Positions 1 through 9,548 of a stretch of 64,000 nt of DNA are shown here, one piece after another. Under the pieces are notes generated by a model, which saw only the letters and a list, made by a program, of their open reading frames with translations, had not been told where the DNA came from and did not search any database. A program made the translations under genes and the position numbers. Where the stretch lies: the NCBI RefSeq assembly GCF_019331675.1, contig NZ_JAHBBJ010000001.1, positions 62,001 through 126,000 on the forward strand, read 5' to 3'. This DNA is from Bifidobacterium miconisargentati. Its GTDB lineage: Bacteria > Actinomycetota > Actinomycetes > Actinomycetales > Bifidobacteriaceae. Position 1 is the stretch's first letter. Every line of letters starts with the position of its first letter.

Positions 1-2
1 TC

Positions 3-251
3 ACGCTTCGTCACAACCATTCAGCGCTCAGGAATGGCGGTCTTCGCTGGTATCACTGCACTGCAGATTCGATTATCTACGAAAGGGCTGACCACAATGA
101 AACCTTGCTCATCGAAATCAGCAAAAAACAACACACATCATTGATTTCAAGCATTGATGCCACAAGTCTGACTGATGATGTCAATCTGAAAAAAGGGATG
201 CCTATGCCCTCATCAGGACCGTCGTTCCATATTTGGAAAATTGATAATTAG
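3..251 (+). CDS. C-terminal fragment of a GH13 family glycosidase (alpha-glucosidase/alpha-amylase type)
   Basis: Only the last 82 codons are in the window, because the gene starts upstream of base 1. The visible text (LRHNHSALRNGGLRWYH, then IIYERADHNETLLIEISK) resembles the junction between the catalytic barrel and the C-terminal beta-sandwich of GH13 enzymes. In those enzymes a 'LR..HPALR.G.FRWL' stretch precedes a segment describing reported activity and 'vlVavN'-like strands. No catalytic residue is in view, so the substrate (maltodextrin, sucrose or isomalto-oligosaccharide) cannot be assigned. A terminator follows 23 bases after the stop. The family call rests on pattern resemblance only. 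Confidence 0.6.
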   Translation, partial: TLRHNHSALRNGGLRWYHCTADSIIYERADHNETLLIEISKKQHTSLISSIDATSLTDDVNLKKGMPMPSSGPSFHIWKIDN

Positions 252-273
252 ACTGATGATAAAACAAAATATG

Positions 274-323
274 GGCAGGTGTTAATTCCATATTGAGCAA
301 CGGGAACTAGCACCTGCCTTTTG
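274..323. terminator. Hairpin terminator between the GH13 gene and pflA
   Basis: Arms GCAGGTGTTAATTCC and GGGAACTAGCACCTGC pair with G-T wobbles across a 12-base loop and are followed by CTTTTG. It lies between convergent genes and may serve both. Confidence 0.7.
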
Positions 324-336
324 TAATATTATTGGT

Positions 337-1215
337 TTAATACACCGTAAAACCGTGGGCCTTGAACTGGTTGGCCACGCGCTCACGGGTGGCGGCGTTC
401 GGGCCCTTCTGGTTCTCCAGCGGGTACGGGATGCGCAGCTCATGCCACTTCGGGCGGCCGAGCTGGTGGAAGCCGAGCACGTCGATGTGTTCCACGGCGT
501 CGCCGAAGGTCTCGCAGATCTGGGCCACCTGCTCCACGTTCTCCTCGGAGTCCGTGAGCCCCGGAACCAGTACGAAGCGCACCCAGATCTTCTTGCCGGC
601 CTTGGCCAGTCGCTGACCGAAGTCGATGGTGGGCTGCAGCGTGCCGCCGGTGACCTTGTGGTAGGTCTCCTCGTTGCCGGACTTGACGTCCAGCAGGCAC
701 AGGTCGATGTCCTCGAGCATCTCGTCGGTGTAGTTGGTGTTGAGGAAGCCGGAGGTGTCGAGACAGGTATGCACGCCCATCTCCTTGGCGGCGTGGAACA
801 CGCGCGAAACGAAGGCGGGCTGCATCATGGATTCGCCGCCGGAGAACGTGATGCCGCCATGCGTGGCCTTGAACAGGTCCTTGTAGCGGTCCACTTTCTT
901 GATCATGGCGTCGAGGTACACGGGCTTGCCGTCGCGCATCTTCCAGGTGTCCGGGTTCTGGCAGTACTGGCAGCGCAGCGGGCAGCCGGACATGAACACG
1001 GTCATGCGCGTGCCCGGACCGTCCACGGAGGTGTTGATGTCCCAGGAGTGGACGAAGCCGATGTCGCCTGACTTGAGCGCGGCGATGCGGTCGCGGCGAT
1101 CGAGGCCGATGGGCGATTCAAAGCCGGACAGACCGCCCATGAGGGTCTGTGAGGCGTACGTCTTGGATTCGCGCAGCATGTGGCGCGTGGTGGTACGGAA
1201 CTGGTTGTCGGGCAT
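337..1215 (-). CDS. pflA: Pyruvate formate-lyase-activating enzyme (radical SAM)
   Basis: This radical SAM enzyme puts the glycyl radical on PflB, so it is needed for formate production from pyruvate. The cluster-binding CxxxCxxC motif is visible as SGCPLRCQYC (Cys 78, 82 and 85 of 292). It is followed by 'GGITFSGGESMMQP', which matches the SAM-binding GGE motif. About 50 residues precede the usual start of E. coli PflA, a common extension in bifidobacterial copies. Two ATG codons adjoin (1218 and 1215). AGGAGG lies 3 bases before the first and 6 before the second, so the second is preferred. It follows pflB on the same strand after a 215-base gap with a hairpin, so expression may be lower than or partly separate from pflB. 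Confidence 0.95.
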   Translation of the reverse strand: MPDNQFRTTTRHMLRESKTYASQTLMGGLSGFESPIGLDRRDRIAALKSGDIGFVHSWDINTSVDGPGTRMTVFMSGCPLRCQYCQNPDTWKMRDGKPVYLDAMIKKVDRYKDLFKATHGGITFSGGESMMQPAFVSRVFHAAKEMGVHTCLDTSGFLNTNYTDEMLEDIDLCLLDVKSGNEETYHKVTGGTLQPTIDFGQRLAKAGKKIWVRFVLVPGLTDSEENVEQVAQICETFGDAVEHIDVLGFHQLGRPKWHELRIPYPLENQKGPNAATRERVANQFKAHGFTVY

Positions 1216-1364
1216 CATTGTCCTCCTGTTCCTGCAAGTGATGCGACAGGCCCTGTGGATTGCCGGCGGTTACCAATCGTCTGTGACCGGGCCCACTCCC
1301 CTCAATCATGTACGGTGAATCTCTCCCGAGGGAAGTCAAGGGAGGGAACACCGAAGTCATAAGG

Positions 1365-1390
1365 AAGGGGTGGGACGAAGCCCACCCCTT
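1365..1390 (-). terminator. Hairpin in the pflB-pflA gap
   Basis: AAGGGGTGGG / CCCACCCCTT form a perfect 10-bp stem with a 6-base loop. There is no clear T tract on the minus strand, so it may attenuate pflA expression or stabilise the pflB 3' end rather than fully terminate. Confidence 0.5.
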
Positions 1391-1430
1391 CATCGTTCTA
1401 CCGTTTCACACGGTCGCGTTCATCGACGAA

Positions 1431-3806
1431 TCAGTCGGTGACGGCGCCCTGGTGGAAGGTACGGGAGATCACGTCGAGCTGCTGCTCCTTGGTGAGCTTG
1501 ACGAAGTTCACCGCGTAGCCGGAGACGCGCACGGTCAGGTGCGGGTACTTCTCCGGGTGCTCGACGGCGTCCTCCATGGTCTCCTTGCGCAGCACGTTGA
1601 TGTTGGCGTGGTAGAGGCCGTGGCCGTTGCCGGCGTCCAGGATGCCGACCAGGTTGCCGATGCGCTCCTCTTCGTCGCGGCCCAGGCCATCGGGGGTGAT
1701 GGTGTTGGTCAGCGAGATGCCGTCAAGAGCGTCGTTGTAGTCGATCTTGCCGACGGAGAACATGGACGGCAGCATGCCGTGGGAGTCCATGCCGTTCTCC
1801 GGGTTGGCGCCCGGGGCGTACGGGGTGCCCTTCTTGTGGCCGGACGGGAAGGAACCGGTGTTCTTGCCGTACTCCACGTTGGAGGTGATGGTCAGGATGG
1901 ACTGGGTCGGGACGGCGCCACGGTAGACGGGCAGGCGCTTGACCTGGCCCATCACGGTGGACACGACCCACTTGGCGATGTCGTCGGCGCGGTCGTCGTC
2001 GTTGCCGTAGATCGGGAACTCGCCGTCGGTGCGGTAGCCCACGACCAAATCGTCATCGGCACCCTCGACGTACTCGTACTCGTGGCCCTCGAGGTTCTTG
2101 GCCTCGGCGTTGGTGATCGGGTACACCTTGGCGTACTTGATGGCGGCCAGGGAGTCGGCGGCGATGGACAGACCGGACATGCCGCAACCCAGGGTGCGGT
2201 ACACCTCCTTGTCGTGCAGGGCCATCTCGATGGACTCGTAGGCGTACTTATCGTGCATGTAGTGGATGATGTTCAGGGCCATGACGTAGGTCTCGGACAG
2301 CCACTCGAGAGCCTTCTCGTAGTTGTTCTTGACCTTCTCGTAGTCCAGGGAGCCGTCGGCCTCGGGCTTGATCGGATCGATCACGCCCTTGTCGATGACC
2401 TGCATGCCTGTCATCTCGTCGCGGCCGCCGTTGATGGCGTACAGCAGGGCCTTGGCGGAGTTCACGCGGGCGGCGAAGAACTGCATCTGCTTGCCCACGC
2501 GCATCGGGGAGACGCAGCAGGCGATGGCGGCGTCGTCGCCCCAGTGAGAACGAATCTCCTTATCGGACTCGTACTGGATGGCGGAGGTGTCGATGGAGAT
2601 CTTGGCGCAGAAGCGCTTGTAGCCTTCCGGCAGCTTCGGATCCCAGAAAATGGTGATGTTCGGCTCCGGGCCAGGTCCGAGGTGCTCAAGGGTCAGGGTG
2701 TTGAGCAGACGGAAGGAGGTCTTGGTGACCAGCGGACGACCGTCGTCGCCGAAGCCGGCGTCGGACCAGGTCGCCCAGTACGGATCGCCGGAGAAGATGG
2801 CGTCGTAGTCCTTGGTGCGCAGGAAGCGGACGATGCGCAGCTTCATGACGATGTTGTCGATGAGCTCCTGGGCGTCGGTCTCGGTGATCTTGCCGGCCTT
2901 GAGGTCGCGCTCGATGTAGCAGTCAAGGAAGGCGGAGTTACGGCCGAAGGACATGGCGGCGCCGTCCTGGGACTTGATGGAGGCCAGGTAGCCCATGTAG
3001 GTCCACTGCACGGCTTCCTGGGCGGTCTGGGCCGGGCGGGACAGGTCGAGGCCGTACTCGTTGCCGAGGTTGATGAGCTTCTTCAGGGCCTTGATCTGCT
3101 CGTCGTGCTCCTCGCGGAAGCGGATCCAGTGCTCGATCTCCGGCTCGGTGAAGTCGTTGCGGTACGGCACGGAGTCCTTGTCGCGCTTCTTGAAGGCGAT
3201 CAGCTTGTTGACGCCGTACAGGGCCACACGGCGGTAGTCGCCGATGATGCGGCCACGGCCGTAGGCATCCGGCAGGCCGGTGAGGATCTTGTTGTGGCGG
3301 GCGACCTTGATCTGCTTGGTGTACACGCCGAAGACGCCGTCGTTGTGGGTCTTGCGGTACTTGGTGAAGATCTTCTTGATCTCCGGATCCGGCTCCTTGC
3401 CGGCCTCCTTGATGGCCTGCTCGACCATACGCCAGCCGCCGTTCGGCATCATGGCGCGCTTGCAGGGAACATCGGTCTGCAGGCCGACGATCACGTTGTC
3501 GACCTCCGGGGAATCGATGTAGCCGGCCGGGAAGGCATCGATGTCGGCCGGGGTGTGGGTGTCCACGTCGTAGACGCGCTGCTTGCGCTCCACGGCCAGG
3601 TAGTTGTCGTCAAGGTACTTCCACAGGTGCTTGGTCTTCTCGGTAGCCGGAGCCAGGAAGGATTCATCGCCCTCGTACGGGGTGTAGTTCTTCTGGATGA
3701 AGTCGCGGACATCAATGTCCTTCTGCCAGTTGCCTTCGGTGAAGCCGGCCCACGCCTTTGCTTCGAGCTCCTCCTGGGAGACAGCTGCATTTTCTACTGC
3801 GGTCAT
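1431..3806 (-). CDS. pflB: Formate C-acetyltransferase (pyruvate formate-lyase)
   Basis: This 791-residue cytoplasmic enzyme cleaves pyruvate with CoA to acetyl-CoA and formate. It yields extra ATP through pta/ackA and is part of the bifidobacterial end-product balance. The active-site Cys pair is visible in '[11 protein letters not shown]' (Cys 430 and 431). The C-terminal glycyl radical motif 'RVSGYAVNF' has the radical Gly at about residue 763. Length and motifs fit a complete PflB rather than a diol dehydratase-type relative. Codon use is strongly biased towards C-ending codons, as expected for a highly expressed gene. The activase gene follows downstream. A CRP/GlxR-like palindrome lies about 100 bases upstream. 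Confidence 0.98.
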   Translation of the reverse strand: MTAVENAAVSQEELEAKAWAGFTEGNWQKDIDVRDFIQKNYTPYEGDESFLAPATEKTKHLWKYLDDNYLAVERKQRVYDVDTHTPADIDAFPAGYIDSPEVDNVIVGLQTDVPCKRAMMPNGGWRMVEQAIKEAGKEPDPEIKKIFTKYRKTHNDGVFGVYTKQIKVARHNKILTGLPDAYGRGRIIGDYRRVALYGVNKLIAFKKRDKDSVPYRNDFTEPEIEHWIRFREEHDEQIKALKKLINLGNEYGLDLSRPAQTAQEAVQWTYMGYLASIKSQDGAAMSFGRNSAFLDCYIERDLKAGKITETDAQELIDNIVMKLRIVRFLRTKDYDAIFSGDPYWATWSDAGFGDDGRPLVTKTSFRLLNTLTLEHLGPGPEPNITIFWDPKLPEGYKRFCAKISIDTSAIQYESDKEIRSHWGDDAAIACCVSPMRVGKQMQFFAARVNSAKALLYAINGGRDEMTGMQVIDKGVIDPIKPEADGSLDYEKVKNNYEKALEWLSETYVMALNIIHYMHDKYAYESIEMALHDKEVYRTLGCGMSGLSIAADSLAAIKYAKVYPITNAEAKNLEGHEYEYVEGADDDLVVGYRTDGEFPIYGNDDDRADDIAKWVVSTVMGQVKRLPVYRGAVPTQSILTITSNVEYGKNTGSFPSGHKKGTPYAPGANPENGMDSHGMLPSMFSVGKIDYNDALDGISLTNTITPDGLGRDEEERIGNLVGILDAGNGHGLYHANINVLRKETMEDAVEHPEKYPHLTVRVSGYAVNFVKLTKEQQLDVISRTFHQGAVTD

Positions 3807-3863
3807 GTCACTCCTTTAAATGGGGTTGTCGATTTCGCATCTTCACGGAATCGTTGGTTACTT

Positions 3864-3869
3864 AGTGTA
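3864..3869 (-). promoter_or_regulatory. Possible -10 element of pflB
   Basis: On the minus strand this reads TACACT, a fair match to TATAAT, about 60 bases before the pflB start. No convincing -35 is seen, which would fit activator dependence. Confidence 0.3.
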
Positions 3870-3902
3870 GTTTGCGCATGCTTGGGAAAAGCTGAAATCG
3901 GA

Positions 3903-3918
3903 AGTGAGCTATCTCACA
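3903..3918. promoter_or_regulatory. CRP/GlxR-like operator upstream of pflB
   Basis: On the minus strand this reads TGTGAGATAGCTCACT. It matches the CRP-type pattern TGTGA-N6-TCACA at 9 of 10 conserved bases and also has the central TA typical of actinobacterial GlxR sites. It sits about 35-50 bases upstream of the candidate -10, a position that could activate transcription. The regulator is not in the window. Confidence 0.45.
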
Positions 3919-4000
3919 TTCGTTTGTGAACGCTATCATTCCAATGGTTTCTAGGGCTTTTTCGCGGCGATTCCCTTCATGTTGTGGTGTTCGTCACATG

Positions 4001-4040
4001 AAAAACCGCTCATGCGTCGGTGTGCGCATGAGCGGTTTTT
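4001..4040. terminator. Strong bidirectional terminator
   Basis: AAAAACCGCTCATGCG and TGCGCATGAGCGGTTTTT form a long stem bounded by A and T runs on both sides. On the minus strand it ends the SPOR-like gene before the pflB promoter region. Confidence 0.85.
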
Positions 4041-4061
4041 CACTATATGAGAATTTGCGGA

Positions 4062-4262
4062 TCAGCGACGGTAGCCTTCACCGTTCCATTGGCGGTCCTG
4101 CTCCTCCCATTTGGCATTGCGGTCCATCACGATGTCCCAGGCGTGTTCGGCGTCCTCCTTGGTCTTGTAGGGGCCCATGCGCTGGTCGATGGGTGAGATC
4201 GGGCCGAGCTCGGCCTTGCCTTTGACGGTGTTGAAGTACCACTGCTTGTCGTTGTCGGTCAT
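4062..4262 (-). CDS. Small SPOR-like conserved actinobacterial protein
   Basis: This protein has 66 residues. The text 'WYFNTVKGKAELGPISPID' and 'MGPYKTKEDAEHAWDIV' matches the short actinobacterial proteins annotated as SPOR-domain, in which an aromatic strand is followed by a GPY.T..EA helix. The longer open frame runs to 4496, but its N-terminal part is low-complexity and lacks family resemblance, so the ATG at 4262 is chosen. It is a soluble cytoplasmic protein with no signal peptide and no known enzymatic role. A strong terminator follows. Confidence 0.7.
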   Translation of the reverse strand: MTDNDKQWYFNTVKGKAELGPISPIDQRMGPYKTKEDAEHAWDIVMDRNAKWEEQDRQWNGEGYRR

Positions 4263-4328
4263 GTCTTTTCGGCTTCCTTTCCGATTTGAATACGTAATGT
4301 CTCCGGTACATGAGGTTGCCATGAATCC

Positions 4329-4365
4329 GGGCGGACTACCCCTCAGTCGGCTTCGCCGCCAGCTC
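4329..4365. repeat. Degenerate copy of the ctcccctcag palindromic repeat
   Basis: The bases around CTACCCCTCAGTCGGCTTCG, then CCGCCAGCTCG, match the core of the larger inverted repeats at 27631-27750 and 29186-29314, but only one decayed half remains. The rest of the 258-base gap between the SPOR-like gene and nadE holds no recognisable gene. Confidence 0.55.
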
Positions 4366-4520
4366 GTCCTGCAATTGCAGACGAACTTCGTTCGCGCTCT
4401 GCCGGCTCGACTGTCGTCTCGCACATCGCCTACAAACAGCTTTGCAGTTTGCTTCACGGCAATGTCCCGACAAGGGGAACCAGGAACAGGAGCCATGCCG
4501 ATTCTGGTTTCCGAGAACGA

Positions 4521-6218
4521 CTACTCACGGAAGGCGTTGGTCACGGGCAGGCGGCGGTCGCGGCCGAAGGCGAGGGCCGTGACCTTGGGGCCGAGCGGGT
4601 ACTGGCGGCGCTTCCATTCGGCGCGGTCCACCAGTCGCATCACCGTGTCCACAGTGGCCTCGTCAAAGCCGTCGGCGAGCAGGTCGGCGCGTCCGTGCGC
4701 GTGCTCGATGTACGCGGCGAGCACCTTGTCGAGCAGCGCGTATTCGGGCAGGGAGTCAGAGTCCTTCTGGCCGGGGCGCAGCTCGGCGGAGGGGGCCTTC
4801 TCGATGGAGGAGACCGGGATCATCACGCCGTCCTTGAGCTGGATGCCGGGGTCGCCGGCCTCGTTGCCCACGATCTTCAGGCCGCCGATGCCCACGCCTG
4901 CGGCCGCGGCCCTGTTGCGCCAGCGACTCACCTCCCACACGCGGGTCTTGAGAAGATCCTTGATGGGTGCGTAGCCGCCCACGGCGTCGCCGTAGATGGT
5001 GGAGTAGCCGCAGGCGAGCTCGGACTTGTTGCCGGTGGCCACGGCGAGCAGGCCGCGCGAGTTGGAGCTGGCCATCACGATCACGCCGCGGATGCGGGCC
5101 TGCAGGTTCTCGGCGGACACGCCTTCGAGGTGCAGCTGGGTCTGGTAGGCGTTGAACAGCGGTTCGATGGGCTGGACCTCATAGTGGGCGCCGATGTTGG
5201 CGGCCAGATCGGCGGCGTCGTCCTTGGAGCCGTCCGAGGAGTACATGGAAGGCATGGAGATGCCCCAGACGTTTTCGCCGCCGCAGGCGTCGGCGGCCAT
5301 GGCGGCCACGAGCGCGGAGTCGATGCCGCCCGACAGGCCGAGGGTCACGCCCTTGAAGTGGTTCTTGGCCATGTAGTCCTTGAGACCGAGCACGCAGGCG
5401 GTGTAGATCTCCTCGTCCGGGTCGGGCAGGTCGGCGATGTCGGCCTTGGCCTGGTGTTCGACGGCCGGGTCGAAGTCCCAGAAGGTGAGGTCCTCCATGA
5501 ACATGGGGCTGCGTTCGAGCAGTGCGCCGTCGGCGTCCACCACGAAGCTGCCGCCGTCGAAGACGAGGTCGTCCTGGCCGCCCACCTGGTTCAGGTAGAT
5601 GACCGGGGCCTTGACCTCGGCGGCGCGGCGCTGCGCGAGTTCGAGGCGCGTGTGGGTCTTGCCCTCCTCGTACGGGGAGCCGTTGATGGTCAGCAGCAGG
5701 TCGATGCCCTTGCCGGCCAGCTCGGCCACCGGGCCGCCGTCCTGCCAGATGTCCTCGCAGATGGCCACGCCGATGCGGGCGCCGTCCACGTCGAGGGTGA
5801 CGGAACGGTCGCCGGAGGAGAAGATGCGGAATTCGTCGAAGACGCCGTAGTTGGGCAGGAAGTGCTTGTCGTAGCCGGCCCAGACCACGCCCTCGTGCAG
5901 GACCACGAGGCGGTTGCGCGGCTTGGAGGTGGCGCGGTCGGTGCCCACGGTGCCGACCACCACGAACAGCGAGCCCAGGCCCTCGGCGGCGAGGCGTGCG
6001 GCGAGATCGTTGGCCTTGTCCCATGCGGCCTGGCGGAAGGTGCGGCGCAGGGCGAGATCCTCGATCGGATAGCCGGTCAGGGTCATTTCGGGGAAGACCA
6101 CCACCTGGGCGTGGCCTTCGGCGGCCTTGCGGGAGTAGTCGAGCACCTTGTCGGCGTTGGCGTCGAGCGCGCCGACGCAGGTATCGATCTGGGCGAGTGC
6201 GAAACGAAGCTGTGTCAT
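4521..6218 (-). CDS. nadE: Glutamine-dependent NAD+ synthetase
   Basis: This 565-residue two-domain enzyme makes NAD+ from deamido-NAD+ and ATP, using glutamine as nitrogen donor. The N-terminal nitrilase-type glutaminase domain (about 1-270) shows its Glu ('VFPEMTLTGY'), Lys ('YDKHFLPNYG') and Cys ('VAICEDIWQDG'). The C-terminal synthetase domain carries the pyrophosphatase P-loop 'LGLSGGIDSALV' near residue 296. The length is normal for the glutamine-dependent form, and ammonia-only NadE lacks the first domain. The M20 amidohydrolase stop is only 14 bases upstream-side of its start, so the two are likely co-transcribed. Confidence 0.97.
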   Translation of the reverse strand: MTQLRFALAQIDTCVGALDANADKVLDYSRKAAEGHAQVVVFPEMTLTGYPIEDLALRRTFRQAAWDKANDLAARLAAEGLGSLFVVVGTVGTDRATSKPRNRLVVLHEGVVWAGYDKHFLPNYGVFDEFRIFSSGDRSVTLDVDGARIGVAICEDIWQDGGPVAELAGKGIDLLLTINGSPYEEGKTHTRLELAQRRAAEVKAPVIYLNQVGGQDDLVFDGGSFVVDADGALLERSPMFMEDLTFWDFDPAVEHQAKADIADLPDPDEEIYTACVLGLKDYMAKNHFKGVTLGLSGGIDSALVAAMAADACGGENVWGISMPSMYSSDGSKDDAADLAANIGAHYEVQPIEPLFNAYQTQLHLEGVSAENLQARIRGVIVMASSNSRGLLAVATGNKSELACGYSTIYGDAVGGYAPIKDLLKTRVWEVSRWRNRAAAAGVGIGGLKIVGNEAGDPGIQLKDGVMIPVSSIEKAPSAELRPGQKDSDSLPEYALLDKVLAAYIEHAHGRADLLADGFDEATVDTVMRLVDRAEWKRRQYPLGPKVTALAFGRDRRLPVTNAFRE

Positions 6219-6232
6219 GGTCTTCAGTGTAC

Positions 6233-7384
6233 TCAGCTCAGTTCGTTGAGCACGCGCAGGGCGGCGTTGACGTAGAAGTTGACGAACGTGGGGATGGATT
6301 CGTCGAGGCCCACGAAGTTCGGGCTGTGCCAGTCGGCGCAGCCTTCCTGGCCGTTGGAGCCCACGAAGGCGAACACGGGCAGGGTCACCTTGGCGAACTC
6401 GCAGAAGTCCTCCCCCGCCATGGACGGGCGAATCGGCTCAAGCTGCGCGTAGTCGTGCACGTCCGCCGCCACGGCCTTGGCGAGCGAGGGGTCGGAGACG
6501 AGCGGATCCTGGAAATCGTCCCAATCCACGTCGGCCCTGATACCGTACGCCTCGGCGGTGTGCTGCACGACCTCCTTGAAGCGACGGCCCACCAGGTTGC
6601 CGTCCTCCTTGTGGAAGTAGCGCACGGTACCCTGGAATCCGGCTTCGGCGGGCACCACGTTCCACACGTCGCCGCCATGGATCTCGGTCACGGAGAGGAC
6701 CAGCGGATGGAAGGGCGTCACGTTGCGGCTCACGATGGTCTGCAGGCTCAGAATCATGCTGGCGAGCGCCTCGAGCGGGCCGGTGCCCTTGTACGGGTAG
6801 GCGGCGTGGGTGCCCTGCGCGTGCAGGTCCACGTGGAACTTCACGCAGCCGGCCATCATGGGTTCCACGCCGATGGCGAGCTGGCCTGGGGCGTAGTTGG
6901 GGTTGTTGTGCGTGCCGATGATGGCGTCCACGTCGTCCACGAGGCCGGCGTCGATCATGGAGCGCGCTCCCCTGCCGGTCTCCTCGCTGGGCTGGAACAG
7001 GATCTTGATCGAGCCGGCGAAACGGTCGCGGTGCTCGGCGAGCCAGAAGGCGGCGCCCAACAGGCCGGTCATGTGCAGGTCGTGGCCGCAGCCGTGCATC
7101 ACGCCGTGGTTGACCGAGCTGAACTCCAGTCCGGAATCCTCCACGATCGGCAGGCCGTCGATGTCGGCCCGCAGGCCAATGCGCGGACCCGGTCCGGCCT
7201 CACCCTGGATGAGGCCAACGACGCCGGTTTCCAGCGGGTTGTCGAGGATTTCGATGCCGTGCGCCTTGAGCTGGTCGGCGAGGTAGATGCTGGTGTCGAA
7301 TTCCTTGAAGCTGCGCTCGGGGTGGGCGTGCAGGTAGTGACGGATGGTGGTGAGTTCGGGGTCGATCTCGATATGTTCGCTCAT
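6233..7384 (-). CDS. M20 family amidohydrolase (N-acyl amino acid or hippurate hydrolase type)
   Basis: This 383-residue metal-dependent amidohydrolase of the M20D group cleaves N-acyl amino acids or similar amides. Metal-binding text is present: 'HGVMHGCGHDLHMTGLL', 'PSEETGRGARSMID' with the catalytic Glu, and 'MAGEDFCEF'. The frame extends upstream to 7492, but that part includes the metI terminator hairpin and has no family match, so the ATG at 7384 (MSEHIEIDPE) is used. It lies between the metQNI operon and nadE. A role in amino acid scavenging is plausible but the substrate is unknown. Confidence 0.88.
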   Translation of the reverse strand: MSEHIEIDPELTTIRHYLHAHPERSFKEFDTSIYLADQLKAHGIEILDNPLETGVVGLIQGEAGPGPRIGLRADIDGLPIVEDSGLEFSSVNHGVMHGCGHDLHMTGLLGAAFWLAEHRDRFAGSIKILFQPSEETGRGARSMIDAGLVDDVDAIIGTHNNPNYAPGQLAIGVEPMMAGCVKFHVDLHAQGTHAAYPYKGTGPLEALASMILSLQTIVSRNVTPFHPLVLSVTEIHGGDVWNVVPAEAGFQGTVRYFHKEDGNLVGRRFKEVVQHTAEAYGIRADVDWDDFQDPLVSDPSLAKAVAADVHDYAQLEPIRPSMAGEDFCEFAKVTLPVFAFVGSNGQEGCADWHSPNFVGLDESIPTFVNFYVNAALRVLNELS

Positions 7385-7452
7385 GGTTGCCGATTCTAGT
7401 AAGGCGGGTGAAAAGTACGGGAATGCGCCCGTATTGCGTGAAATTACGCGAA

Positions 7453-7485
7453 GATCTCCCGCCAAGTGCATGTCGGCGGGAGATC
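7453..7485 (-). terminator. Terminator hairpin after metI
   Basis: GATCTCCCGCC and GGCGGGAGATC form a perfect 11-bp stem with an 11-base loop, 44 bases downstream of the metI stop. It ends the methionine transporter operon before the M20 gene. Confidence 0.7.
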
Positions 7486-7529
7486 CTCGCATGGGCGCAG
7501 CGGGTGCGCCGGATGGGTTGGCCGAACGG

Positions 7530-8216
7530 CTACTGCTGGCGCTTGAGCAGTCGCTTGGCGATGGCGTTGGCGATGCCCTGAACCACCTGGACCAGCACGA
7601 TCATGATGATCACGGCCGTCCAGGTGACGGTCTGGTCGAACTTCTGGTAGCCGTAGGCGATGGCGAAGTTACCAAGGCCGCCGCCACCGATGTAGCCGGC
7701 CATGGCGGACATGTCGAGCACGCCGATGAACAGGAAGGCGTAGGCCAGGATGAGCGGGGCGAGCGCTTCAGGGATGAGAACCGTGCGAATGATGGTGAGC
7801 TTGCCGGCGCCCATAGAACGGGCGGCCTCGATCATGCCGGGGTCCACGGGCACGAGGTTCTGTTCCACCAGGCGCGAGGTGGCGAAGGTGCACATCACGA
7901 CCATCGGGAAGATGGCCGCCACGGTGCCGATGGATGTGCCGACCACCACGATGGTCAGCGGCTGCATGGCCGCCAGGAAGATGATGAACGGGATGGGCCG
8001 CACGATGTTGACGATGATGTCAAGGATGCGGTAGACCACGGCGTTCTCGAACAGGTTGCCCGGGCGGGTGCCGTAGAGCACGACGCCGAGGATGAGGCCC
8101 AGGAAGCCGCCCACCACGAGGGTGATGAGCACCATGGTCAGGGTCTGGCCGATGGACTGGAACAGCAGGGGCTTGAGGACGCTCCAGTCGCTGCGCGGAT
8201 TGGCGAGGACGATCAT
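7530..8216 (-). CDS. metI: Methionine-type ABC transporter permease
   Basis: This 228-residue inner-membrane subunit of the MetNIQ importer has several hydrophobic segments. The cytoplasmic coupling region is visible as '[27 protein letters not shown]', the EAA loop that contacts the ATPase. The start ATG overlaps the metN stop by 4 bases, which shows translational coupling. The length is typical of MetI (about 217-230). The substrate is inferred from the MetN and MetQ partners; related systems carry D/L-methionine and sometimes other amino acids or dipeptides. Confidence 0.93.
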   Translation of the reverse strand: MIVLANPRSDWSVLKPLLFQSIGQTLTMVLITLVVGGFLGLILGVVLYGTRPGNLFENAVVYRILDIIVNIVRPIPFIIFLAAMQPLTIVVVGTSIGTVAAIFPMVVMCTFATSRLVEQNLVPVDPGMIEAARSMGAGKLTIIRTVLIPEALAPLILAYAFLFIGVLDMSAMAGYIGGGGLGNFAIAYGYQKFDQTVTWTAVIIMIVLVQVVQGIANAIAKRLLKRQQ

Positions 8217-9415
8217 GATTGGGCTCCTTCGTTGTTCTGGCCGGCGGCGTCCGTCTTGCCGGCATCGGCGTCATCGGCGGCCGGGGTGATCGGCGCATGC
8301 TCCGGCGTGTACCCGGAAACGGCCTCGTCGTACGGTACGGGGTTCGCGGCGGTGCCGAAGTCGATGACGTCGCTGTTTTCGGCGAGTTCGGAGAGGAAGG
8401 CGTTCACGCGCGCGTCGTCGCCCTTGAATTCGTAAGTGATGGCGCCGATCGCAGAACCGCGCACGGTGTCGATGCCGCCGTACAGCAGGCCGGATTCGAT
8501 GCCGTGCTTGGCGATGAGTTCGGAGATGTTCTGTCCGGAGGCGGCCACCTCGCGGCCGTGGCTGTCGGAGACGTCCTTCTGGCGGATGAGCACGGTGACG
8601 ATGCGGCCGGACCATTCGGTGTGGAGACGCTCGACGCGGTCCTCCTCGGGCAGTCCGGACAGCGCGGTGGCGATGAACCGCTTGGTGACCGGCTGCTGGG
8701 GCGCGGCGAACACGTCGTACACGTCGCCGGATTCGACCACGCGGCCGGCGCTCATCACGGCCACACGGTCCGCGATCTGCTGGACCACGTTCATCTGGTG
8801 GGTGATGAGCACGATGGTGATGCCGAATTCCTTGTTCACGCGCTTGAGGAGCGCGAGCACCTCGGTGGTGGTCTCGGGGTCGAGGGCGCTGGTGGCCTCG
8901 TCGGCGAGCAGGATCTCGGGGTTGGTGGCCAGGGCGCGTGCGATGCCGACGCGCTGCTTCTGGCCGCCGGACAGCTGGGAGGGGTACTTGTCCGCGTGTT
9001 CGGACAGGCCGACGAAGTCGAGCAGTTCGGCCACACGACGGTCCTGGTAGTCCTTGCGCCAATGGTCGAGCTGGAGCGGGTAGGCGATGTTCTGCGCCAC
9101 GGTCTTGGTGGAGAACAGGTTGAACTGCTGGAAGATCATGCCGATCTTCTGGCGGATGGGCCTGAGCTTGGATTCACTCAGGGAGGTGATGTCCGTGCCG
9201 AGCACGCTCACCGAACCGCCGGTGGGCTGCTCGAGGGCGTTGATGAGTCGGACCAGCGTGGATTTGCCGGCACCGGAATAGCCGATGATGCCGAAGATGT
9301 CACCTCGGTTGATGGTCAGGCTCACGTCGTCCACGGCGCGGGCCACGCCGGCCTTGCGACCACGGACCTTGAATTCCTTGACCACATGGTCGAACGTGAT
9401 GATGGGGTCGCTCAT
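8213..9415 (-). CDS. metN: Methionine-type ABC transporter ATP-binding protein
   Basis: This 400-residue protein has Walker A 'GYSGAGKST', signature '[15 protein letters not shown]', Walker B '[13 protein letters not shown]' and H-loop 'LITHQMNV'. Residues about 285-365 form a C-terminal NIL domain. In E. coli MetN that domain binds methionine and inhibits transport when the substrate is high inside the cell. An extra tail of about 35 residues, rich in D, A and T, follows. It lies between metQ and metI. A large hairpin in the metQ-metN gap may set the ratio of binding protein to ATPase. Confidence 0.95.
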   Translation of the reverse strand: MSDPIITFDHVVKEFKVRGRKAGVARAVDDVSLTINRGDIFGIIGYSGAGKSTLVRLINALEQPTGGSVSVLGTDITSLSESKLRPIRQKIGMIFQQFNLFSTKTVAQNIAYPLQLDHWRKDYQDRRVAELLDFVGLSEHADKYPSQLSGGQKQRVGIARALATNPEILLADEATSALDPETTTEVLALLKRVNKEFGITIVLITHQMNVVQQIADRVAVMSAGRVVESGDVYDVFAAPQQPVTKRFIATALSGLPEEDRVERLHTEWSGRIVTVLIRQKDVSDSHGREVAASGQNISELIAKHGIESGLLYGGIDTVRGSAIGAITYEFKGDDARVNAFLSELAENSDVIDFGTAANPVPYDEAVSGYTPEHAPITPAADDADAGKTDAAGQNNEGAQS

Positions 9416-9461
9416 GGGTTCTCCTGATTGTCGTATATCGTTTTGCCGTTTGCGCTACGGC

Positions 9462-9510
9462 GTGATGCCGGGCGGGGCGGAACCCTTCGTTCCTCCCCGC
9501 CCGGCATCAC
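9462..9510 (-). promoter_or_regulatory. Large hairpin between metQ and metN
   Basis: GTGATGCCGGGCGGGG pairs exactly with CCCCGCCCGGCATCAC across a 17-base loop that itself contains GGAAC/GTTCC. It lies in the 133-base gap inside the operon without a T tract. It could stabilise the upstream metQ message or act as a partial terminator, so that more binding protein than ATPase is made. Confidence 0.6.
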
Positions 9511-9548
9511 TGGCCGTACGGATCCGTATGAATCCTACCGACCGCCGG

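Noticed and set aside
1308..3929. 873-codon plus-strand frame opposite pflB
   Set aside because: Same artefact of biased third positions in a highly expressed gene; V/G/D/H-rich text without domains.
4263..4496. N-terminal extension of the SPOR-like protein to 144 residues
   Set aside because: The extension covers a decayed palindromic repeat and has no family resemblance; the ATG at 4262 gives the family start.
4449..6275. 608-codon plus-strand frame opposite nadE
   Set aside because: Shadow of nadE, with low-complexity composition and no RBS or family match.
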